From CAYZFD01 sp964477735 (GTDB taxonomy: Bacteria; Bacteroidota; Bacteroidia; Flavobacteriales; Flavobacteriaceae): a stretch of DNA of 13,324 nt. Below are positions 1-6,082 of this stretch, one piece after another (the first letter of the stretch is position 1; each line of letters starts with the position of its first letter). Location of the stretch: NCBI GenBank assembly GCA_964477735.1, contig CAYZFD010000040.1, forward strand, positions 1-13,324, read 5' to 3'. A program made the translations under genes and the position numbers. The notes beneath the pieces are model-generated. The model was not told where the DNA came from. It did not search any database and was given only the letters and a program-made list of their open reading frames with translations.

Positions 1-452
1 ACAATGGTCACATTCAACTTATCACTCCGGCTGAAGTTGTAGGTCTTGAAGGCGAAGAACATTTGTTGGCCGTTACCCTGCAGCGGGAAACCGAAACTCT
101 AAGTGTAGACACAGATTATTTTATTCCTCTTTTTGGTCTCAGTCCTAAGCTTGGACCTCTAGAAAATTGGGGATTGGAGATTGAAAAAAATGCCATCAAG
201 GTCAATAATGCCCTTGATTATCAAACCAATATTCCAGGTGTTTATGCCATTGGTGATGTGAATACTTATCCTGGCAAGCTAAAGCTCATTCTTTGTGGTT
301 TTCATGAAGCCACACTGATGTGCCAGAGTGCCTTTCGACATATTCATCCAAACAAGCGACAGCTTTTAAAATATACAACTGTTTCTGGCATTGAGGGTTT
401 CGATGGCAGCAAAAAGGAGGCTGAAAAATCAGTGATTCGAAAGTTTGATTAA
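1..452 (+). CDS. Ferredoxin--NADP reductase / thioredoxin reductase-like flavoprotein, C-terminal part (5' end outside window)
   Basis: The reading frame is open from base 3 (N-G-H-I-Q-L...) with its start outside the window, so 149 codons are visible before the TAA at 450-452. The visible part is the end of the NAD(P)H domain and the closing FAD-binding segment: a GVYAIGDVNTYPGK stretch (the GD motif that contacts FAD), then KLILCGFHEA and a C-terminal tail KYTTVSGIEGF. The lysine-rich GDxxxYxGKxxLIxxGFxEA pattern is typical of the YumC-type, thioredoxin-reductase-like ferredoxin--NADP reductases, which move electrons between NADPH and ferredoxin or flavodoxin in the cytoplasm. A CxxC redox pair, which would mark a true thioredoxin reductase, would lie upstream and cannot be checked. 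The gene converges on the amylase gene and has no evident link to the sugar locus. Confidence 0.85.
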   Translation, partial: NGHIQLITPAEVVGLEGEEHLLAVTLQRETETLSVDTDYFIPLFGLSPKLGPLENWGLEIEKNAIKVNNALDYQTNIPGVYAIGDVNTYPGKLKLILCGFHEATLMCQSAFRHIHPNKRQLLKYTTVSGIEGFDGSKKEAEKSVIRKFD

Positions 453-530
453 AAAAAGAGGTTTATAAGCCCCTTTGTTTGAACTAAACCGATTTTAAAA
501 GTTTTTTTATTTTATAAAACTTTAATATAG
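453..530. terminator. Convergent intergenic region with weak AT-rich hairpins
   Basis: This 78-bp gap separates two convergent genes. Two candidate hairpins are visible. The first, at 455-476, pairs AAAGAGG with CCCCTTT through one mismatch and could serve the left gene. The second, at 498-523, pairs AAAGTTTT with AAAACTTT and is followed on the minus strand by a short T run, so it could serve the amylase. Both are weak in GC content, so termination here is plausible but not strongly supported. Confidence 0.35.
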
Positions 531-3401
531 CTATAATTTAATAACTTTAAGGGTTTTAACAATCGATTTATCAGCGCTAATTTGCAAGAGATAGATGCCG
601 TTTGTGTTTGGGGCATTTATTAGGGTGTTGTTTGTTTTGGCAGGAATTGTTCCACTACTGACTTCTTTACCCTGCATATCAAACATATTCCATTTTAAGG
701 GGCGTGTTTGGGGAGTTAAATGCAGTTCAACATTTTGATCGACGGGGTTTTTACTTAATCCAATTTCATTTGTGAAAATGAATTTTTCATGATTTAACTT
801 TGCAAGTTGATTTCCAAAAACCATAAAACTTCCAGGTTGTAAAACAACAGTTTGTGAAGTGCTGCTAACCTCAAAGCTAGTTTCCGAAATAAGATCATAC
901 CAGGTTCCTGTGTAGGGAAATCCTGGAGCAACACTTTTTGCTACTACATCAAAATTGGCAACCACGACTACATTCTTTAATATTTCGCTGCCTAGGCTGT
1001 TATTCCAAACATAAAGGCGAGGCAAGAGTCCATTGGAGTTGTAGGTGTTGTAGTCATAATCGCCTCTAAATACCTCATTGTGGGTTTTGATGCGAATGAG
1101 TTTAGACCAAGTATCGTATATGTTTTTTCTGTGTGTATTGCCGAGCCAATTGTTTGTCCATTGGGGTTGTGGTTTGGTGTCAAGCTTGCAATCTATATTG
1201 CTATTTTGAGATCCATCAGCGCAGGTGTTTAGGGATTGCTCCATTCCAAGATCACCAAAATGCCAAATCATTTTTGGCCCTGGAATTAGTAAAGACATTG
1301 CCCCTATGGCAGGCATTCTTTGGAGGGCAACCTCTAGCGCTTTTGTGTTGTGGGCGGTATTGCTGCTATTTCCATATTGCAGGGTTCGAAACATGATGCG
1401 TTCTTCGTCATGGCTTTCGAAATAACCTATAACTCTTTTCCCTTGAAACTGGGATCTGCTTTTATGTCCGATAGCACTGATGTTGCTGTTGCTAGACCAA
1501 CCCATCATGAGTTGTGCGTATGGGTCAATTGTTTTGCCCCACATCATAACGCCTTTGCCTTCGTTTAGCCTATAGTTTGCCCACTCTTTTTCTTCACTTT
1601 CAATGCCTAGGTGTTCAAAAATAACATAGTGGTCGGGGTCTAGCGACCAAGAGTAATCAGCATAGGTTTTAAGAATATCGACACGATCTTGTTGGTAGGC
1701 GTTGGTGTTGGCATCACTGCCTTGTGCATTTTGGGTGAACCCTTTTGTTAGATCCCATCGGATTCCATCAATTTTAAATTCGTTTATCCAATGCTTAACA
1801 ACTCTTTTAGTATAGTTTTGAGTTAGGATTTGCTGGTGGTTAAAATCCTCTCCAACCGAATAACTGTGTTTGGCTGTTGTATTGAAGTAGGGGTTTTGAG
1901 TGTTGGGACCACCCCAACCATCCCCATCAGGATCATTCATCCACATTCTCACCATAGGATTTCTACCAAACGCATGATTTAGAGCCAAATCTAATATTAC
2001 GGCAATGCCATTTTGATGACAGAGATCGATGAATTCTTTAAGCTTATTTTCAGTTCCATAATATTTGTCCAGTGCCAGATGAAACACGGTGTTGTATCCC
2101 CAACTTTCATTGCCTTCGAACTCCATAACAGGCATAAGCTCAATGGCATTAATGTTGAGGTTTTTAAAGTAATCTATTCTGTCAATGAGGTCTTGAAAAC
2201 TGCTGTTTTGATCGAAATCGCGGACAAGGATCTCATATACGATCAAATCTTCTTCGACGGGTTTGTTAAAGTTTGTGACTTGCCAGATGTAGTCTGGTTT
2301 TGCTGTTTGAAGTACGGTAACCTCTCTTTCTTGTCCTGTTGGGTAGGCGGGCAAGTTAGGATAATTGGCTGAGGGGATATGGGGATCATCGAAGGGTGAT
2401 AAGACCAATGTTGAATAGGGGTCTGCGGTTTTCACGATTTGAGGCGCATTTGTTGGTGGGCTAATTTGATAAACCCAGTATTGGTAATGATAGATTTCTC
2501 CTGATATAAGTCCGTTGAGTTCTAACCAAAACAAATTAGAATTTGGATCTTTTTTCATTAGGTAATTGTTGTCTGGATTGTAGTTGTTGAAACTTCCGGC
2601 AACATATATAAAGTCTTTGTGGGGAGCGTTCACTACTAGGGTAGCCTTTGTTGGATCATTGTGATAATTTATGCCTTCTTCTAAATCTTGTGGAAGGGAT
2701 GCTAGGGTAGTGTTAGGTGCAATAATCACTTCAAAACTACTGGTTCCTTTTTCTGTTTCGCCAAAAGGAAGCCCTTCTACTTTTACAATTCCATTTTGGG
2801 TGACATTAGAAATGGTTGTGGAAAAATTGGGGTATCCCTGACCAGTAGTCAAGAGGGTATTGTTGAAATATACCCAAAAATCACCCACTTTTGATGTGCC
2901 AGCCATGGCCATGGTGGCCGAGACACTGATGTTGTCTCCACTATTTATGACTAGTGTGGATGTGGAGGGGGTGCTAATGTTGACTTGAACACTGCCAACA
3001 TAAACCAAATGATCTTGTGTTTTTTTATCGCCAGTTCCGTCTTTGGCTTTAACCAAAACACCCATCCTTGTGATATTGCTGTCGTTAAACAATTGGGTGG
3101 GTACGAAAGTAAAGCTGTAAGTGCCATCTCCGTTGTTGGTCAGTTTTTGTGCTTCATTGGAGTTGTTCCATGTGCCATTGTTCACAGCATCTCCACTAGC
3201 ATTAGTACTGTTGTTTTTAAAATACCAAGCCCATAAATAAAGGTCGGTTACGCCCCAATTTTGAGGGTTAACACCTGAAACAGTTAAGGTTACAGTTTCG
3301 CCCTCTTCAAATGTTGATGGGTTAAGCACAAACGAGCCTGATTGAATTTGCGCTTGAAGTTGAAAAGAACAAACAATAAGAAAAAGGAGAATTCGGCGCA
3401 T
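531..3401 (-). CDS. Secreted GH13 alpha-amylase with CBM48-like module and type IX secretion (T9SS) sorting domain
   Basis: A 956-residue endo-acting alpha-glucanase predicted to cut starch or maltodextrin outside the cell. Residues 1-17 form a signal peptide with likely cleavage after LQA and no lipobox. Two beta-rich N-terminal modules follow (about 20-138 and 140-258), then a CBM48-like module at about 259-340 (FIYVAGSFNNY). The GH13 barrel spans about 370-780. All four conserved regions are intact: DLALNH (471-476), GIRWD with nucleophile Asp550, VIFEH with acid/base Glu596, and ESHDEE with His664-Asp665. A beta-rich C domain precedes residues 875-956, which match the T9SS type A sorting domain (SKNPVDQNVELHL, FDMQGKEV, NGIYLLQI, a final basic/hydrophobic strand). 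The start at 3401 is set by the signal peptide. The gene is last in the susC-susD-susE order, directly after an intrinsic terminator. Family is certain; exact substrate is inferred from the locus. Confidence 0.93.
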   Translation of the reverse strand: MRRILLFLIVCSFQLQAQIQSGSFVLNPSTFEEGETVTLTVSGVNPQNWGVTDLYLWAWYFKNNSTNASGDAVNNGTWNNSNEAQKLTNNGDGTYSFTFVPTQLFNDSNITRMGVLVKAKDGTGDKKTQDHLVYVGSVQVNISTPSTSTLVINSGDNISVSATMAMAGTSKVGDFWVYFNNTLLTTGQGYPNFSTTISNVTQNGIVKVEGLPFGETEKGTSSFEVIIAPNTTLASLPQDLEEGINYHNDPTKATLVVNAPHKDFIYVAGSFNNYNPDNNYLMKKDPNSNLFWLELNGLISGEIYHYQYWVYQISPPTNAPQIVKTADPYSTLVLSPFDDPHIPSANYPNLPAYPTGQEREVTVLQTAKPDYIWQVTNFNKPVEEDLIVYEILVRDFDQNSSFQDLIDRIDYFKNLNINAIELMPVMEFEGNESWGYNTVFHLALDKYYGTENKLKEFIDLCHQNGIAVILDLALNHAFGRNPMVRMWMNDPDGDGWGGPNTQNPYFNTTAKHSYSVGEDFNHQQILTQNYTKRVVKHWINEFKIDGIRWDLTKGFTQNAQGSDANTNAYQQDRVDILKTYADYSWSLDPDHYVIFEHLGIESEEKEWANYRLNEGKGVMMWGKTIDPYAQLMMGWSSNSNISAIGHKSRSQFQGKRVIGYFESHDEERIMFRTLQYGNSSNTAHNTKALEVALQRMPAIGAMSLLIPGPKMIWHFGDLGMEQSLNTCADGSQNSNIDCKLDTKPQPQWTNNWLGNTHRKNIYDTWSKLIRIKTHNEVFRGDYDYNTYNSNGLLPRLYVWNNSLGSEILKNVVVVANFDVVAKSVAPGFPYTGTWYDLISETSFEVSSTSQTVVLQPGSFMVFGNQLAKLNHEKFIFTNEIGLSKNPVDQNVELHLTPQTRPLKWNMFDMQGKEVSSGTIPAKTNNTLINAPNTNGIYLLQISADKSIVKTLKVIKL

Positions 3402-3411
3402 ATTATTTTTT

Positions 3412-3445
3412 AAAAAAAAGGGCTACCTCGAGAGATAGCCCTTTT
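3412..3445 (-). terminator. Rho-independent terminator between susE-like gene and amylase
   Basis: A perfect 10-bp inverted repeat, AAAAGGGCTA (3416-3425) and TAGCCCTTTT (3436-3445), encloses a 10-nt loop. Read on the minus strand, the GC-containing stem is followed by eight consecutive T (3419-3412). It starts 9 nt after the susE stop codon. The T run ends 10 nt before the amylase ATG at 3401, so amylase mRNA must come from read-through or from a promoter upstream of or inside this hairpin. Confidence 0.85.
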
Positions 3446-3454
3446 AGATTTTGA

Positions 3455-4443
3455 TTATAGTCTTGTCAATTCATAGGACATAGCATTCAAATCAAGCTTG
3501 ATGTCGTAAGTTCCAGCTTGAACTGTAATGTTTGGTCCATCTTTTTCAAGAGTTCCATTGTTGTCTCCTAAGTTCATGGCCCATCCATCATCTTGTCTAA
3601 ACTNNNNNNNNNNNNNNNNNNNNNNNNNNNNNNNNNNNNNNNNNNNNNNNNNNNNNNNNNNNNNNNNNNNNNNNNNNNNNNNNNNNNNNNNNNNNNNNNN
3701 NNNAGAGTTCCATTGTTGTCTCCTAAGTTCATGGCCCATCCACCGTCTTGTCTAAATTTAAAGTCTCCGCTTAAAACAGTAGCGACGGCTTGGAATAAAT
3801 TTTCACCAATTTGTTGTAATTCAATATCATTACTGTTAGCGAATCCTCTCGAAATACCACCCCATCCATTGATGGCGTCTCCAACGAGTCCCCAGTTGCT
3901 TGCCACAGGAGCAACACAGGCGCCAGCAGATTCAACGAGTTCGATGTTCATGGTAACGGCTTCAGAAACTGAAGTCACACTATTGCCTCCTGCAGTGTCG
4001 CCAGCATGGGCGGTTACTCTAAAATACATGGTGAAGAGGTTGTTTGGATCACCGTTGGTGTCAGCAGTGTTTGGGTCAAAATCCAACGCATTGGCTTCTG
4101 CATAAGTCACAAAAGCATCAGCGGTTAATCCAACTTGGTTTTCTGAGGTGTCTCCTGAAGTCCAATCAATGCTTGAAAAATCAGCAGTATCAGATCCCTC
4201 AACCACATAGGTAATGGTTGTTGGGGCATCAAAATCGGGAGTGTTCCATACCAACCTTTCGATTAGGCTTGTTTTGGTTTGTTCAGTGATTTTATACACT
4301 TCGCTCATTGTGTTTGTAAAAGCGACTTTTTCAACAGGTTCTTTGGCGGTGAAAATTAGATAGTCTTCTTTTTCACAAGCCATAATTGTAAGGATGGCAA
4401 AGGTTCCTAACAGCAAGTTTTTTAAATTATATATTGTTTTCAT
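3455..4443 (-). CDS. susE: SusE-like outer-membrane starch-binding lipoprotein (interrupted by assembly gap)
   Basis: A surface lipoprotein expected to bind starch oligosaccharides beside SusC and SusD. The signal peptide ends in a lipobox, LTIMAC, with Cys23 as the lipidated residue. Residues about 25-172 match the SusE N-terminal Ig-like domain (FTAKEPVEKVAFTN..., LVWNTPDF, TMYFRVTAH). From about 181 a carbohydrate-binding-type beta domain begins (SNWGLVGDAINGWGG...GDFKFRQDGGWAMNLGDNNGT) and enters a run of 100 N at residue 246. After the gap the same motif reappears (FRQDDGWAMNLGDNNGT), followed by the domain end LEKDGPNITVQAGTYDIKLDLN and the TAA at 3455-3457. The two sides are in different frames only because the N run has an arbitrary length. 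Joining the ends over their 55-bp overlap gives a continuous 277-residue protein; a tandem second domain would make it longer. It begins 14 nt after the susD stop. Confidence 0.85.
3549..3603. repeat. 55-bp near-duplicate, copy A (left edge of the gap)
   Basis: These 55 bases match 3704-3758 at 52 positions; the differences are at 3588, 3590 and 3602. The repeat ends exactly at the last base before the N run. On the coding strand it encodes the FRQDDGWAMNLGDNNGTL-type segment of the SusE-like protein. Confidence 0.95.
3604..3703. other. Assembly gap (100 N)
   Basis: Exactly 100 ambiguous bases lie inside the susE-like gene. A round 100 is the usual placeholder for a scaffold gap of unknown size. 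For the gene to stay in frame, the true missing length must leave remainder 2 when divided by 3, or the flanking ends must overlap by the shared 55 bp. Confidence 0.97.
3704..3758. repeat. 55-bp near-duplicate, copy B (right edge of the gap)
   Basis: This copy starts at the first base after the N run and matches 3549-3603 at 52 of 55 positions, with the first 39 identical. One difference changes Gly to Asp in the protein. The other two are synonymous. Confidence 0.95.
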
Positions 4444-4457
4444 TTTTAAAAATTATA

Positions 4458-6071
4458 TTATTGATTATATCCTGGGTTTTGTTTTAGGTTTGTATTCACA
4501 AGCAATACGGCTTCTGGAATGGGGTAAATGTTTCTGTGGCTATCGGCCGCTTTTCCGTTTGCTACTCCTGCTTTGAAAGGCCACAAATAGTTTGCAGTTA
4601 CAAATTTGTTGTCGCGAATCAGGTCAGGTCTTCTAAGCATTTCCCAATAGAGTTCTCGATTTCTTTCATCCATTACAAAATCTTTTGTAAACTCTGAAGC
4701 GGTCATGTTTGGAGCACCGGCACGAGTTCGAAGTTCATTGATAAGTCCAACTGCAGTGGCTTGACTTCCACCTCCGCCTCTGGCAACCGCCTCGGCATAG
4801 TTGAGATATACTTCTGCCAGGCGAATGATTGGAATGTCGCAATCGGCATGATTTCCTGAAGAATCTTTTCCGGCTACGCCATTCACATCAACATTTTTGA
4901 ATTTAGAGACTGCATATCCTTCTTTGAATGGAGAAATTTTAGCAATTTCATAATTCTGACCTTGAGTGAAGAAGGCGGCTCTGCTATCAGACCATGCTGT
5001 TGGTTCTCCATTTCCGTTTGATGCTGTTACGGCATAGCTGAATTTGTCCACCAATCCTTTTGTGGTTCGGTAGCCTCCCCAGCCTCCGCCAACACCATAA
5101 TCTGCAGGATTCATTTCTCCTCCAAGTGGTGCATGAACCATAAATGTGGCACCACCCCAAGTTTGGGTGTTTAGACCATCGAATTGCACTACAAAAATGA
5201 ATTCATTTTGAGCACCATTCACATTGTTGTCTGCCAAGAATAGTTCGTCATAGGCACTGCCATTGTTGTTGCCATCGTTGGTGTTGATTGCATAGGCAGA
5301 ATTGATTACAACTTCTGACTTGGTTACCGCATCATTATAGCGCGCTGTTCCTGTGAAGACTTCTGCATTGAGATATAGTCTTGATAGTAATGCCGAAGCG
5401 GCTATTCTATCCACTCTTCCATAGGCTACTGACTTTGCTTGTGGCAGGATCGTTTCTAAATCTAGCAATTCCGACTCCACAAAGGCAAACAATTCTTCTC
5501 GACTGGCTTGTTGTGGAAGTTCAGTCGTAAGTTGTGTTACAAGTGGAACACTTCCAAACAAGTCCATCAGTTGATAGTAGGCATAGGCTCTAATGAAGCG
5601 TGCCTCGGCTATATATTCGGTGACTTTTGCGTCATCGAGTGCTGATGCGTTTTCGATAAATGAGTTTGAAAAGGTTACGACTTGCGAAAGTCTAAAATAC
5701 ATGGCCTTGGTGAAAGGGTTGTTCACATCCCAAGACATTTCGTGTAAATTAGGCAATCCAGCATCTCCCCAACCCACAACACAGTTGTCTGTAGTGAGTT
5801 CGTTGAGGTTGTAGAGTGTACGAGTATATTGAGAGAATCCTTCGTCAATGATGCTATTGTCGATATCGGGATCGCCTGCTGCACCTTGTTGTCCTGTGAC
5901 GGCCAAACCGCCATATACTTTGGCGAGGGCGCCCAAGGCCTCATCGGCATTTTTGTAAACATCTACTTCAGTAAATGAATCTGGATCAATAGGGTCTTGG
6001 TTTAGGTCGTCATGACAGGCAATAAGTGTGATGCCTAAAATTGCCCCTATATAAAATTTAATATTTTTCAT
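4458..6071 (-). CDS. susD: SusD/RagB-family starch-binding outer-membrane lipoprotein
   Basis: A 537-residue surface lipoprotein that acts as the glycan-binding lid on the SusC porin. The signal peptide ends in the lipobox ITLIAC with Cys19 lipidated. The start of the mature protein (HDDLNQDPIDPDSFTEVDVYKN) has the usual SusD form. Residues about 150-180 (AEARFIRAYAYYQLMDLFGSVPLV) form the conserved TPR-type helix pair. The C-terminal half has the RagB/SusD markers LAEVYLNYAEAV, a RNRELYWEMLRRPDLIR segment, and IYPIPEAVLLVNTNLKQNPGYNQ at the end. Length is normal for the family. The gene begins 11 nt after the susC stop, so both are surely on one transcript. The start is preceded by an A-rich leader without a Shine-Dalgarno sequence, as is usual in this phylum. 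Starch or maltodextrin specificity is inferred from the neighbouring amylase and GH65 genes. Confidence 0.96.
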   Translation of the reverse strand: MKNIKFYIGAILGITLIACHDDLNQDPIDPDSFTEVDVYKNADEALGALAKVYGGLAVTGQQGAAGDPDIDNSIIDEGFSQYTRTLYNLNELTTDNCVVGWGDAGLPNLHEMSWDVNNPFTKAMYFRLSQVVTFSNSFIENASALDDAKVTEYIAEARFIRAYAYYQLMDLFGSVPLVTQLTTELPQQASREELFAFVESELLDLETILPQAKSVAYGRVDRIAASALLSRLYLNAEVFTGTARYNDAVTKSEVVINSAYAINTNDGNNNGSAYDELFLADNNVNGAQNEFIFVVQFDGLNTQTWGGATFMVHAPLGGEMNPADYGVGGGWGGYRTTKGLVDKFSYAVTASNGNGEPTAWSDSRAAFFTQGQNYEIAKISPFKEGYAVSKFKNVDVNGVAGKDSSGNHADCDIPIIRLAEVYLNYAEAVARGGGGSQATAVGLINELRTRAGAPNMTASEFTKDFVMDERNRELYWEMLRRPDLIRDNKFVTANYLWPFKAGVANGKAADSHRNIYPIPEAVLLVNTNLKQNPGYNQ

Positions 6072-6082
6072 TTTTTTATGTA

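Noticed and set aside
992..2372. Several open frames of 60-120 codons lie opposite or out of frame within the amylase gene; similar ones occur inside susC, susD and the permease.
   Set aside because: They lie wholly inside strongly supported genes and have no recognisable motifs or composition of their own, so they are shadows.
3455..4443. susE could be read as a frameshifted pseudogene, because the two sides of the gap are in different frames.
   Set aside because: The frame difference arises only from the arbitrary 100-N spacer. Overlapping the 55-bp ends gives a continuous frame with an intact domain end.
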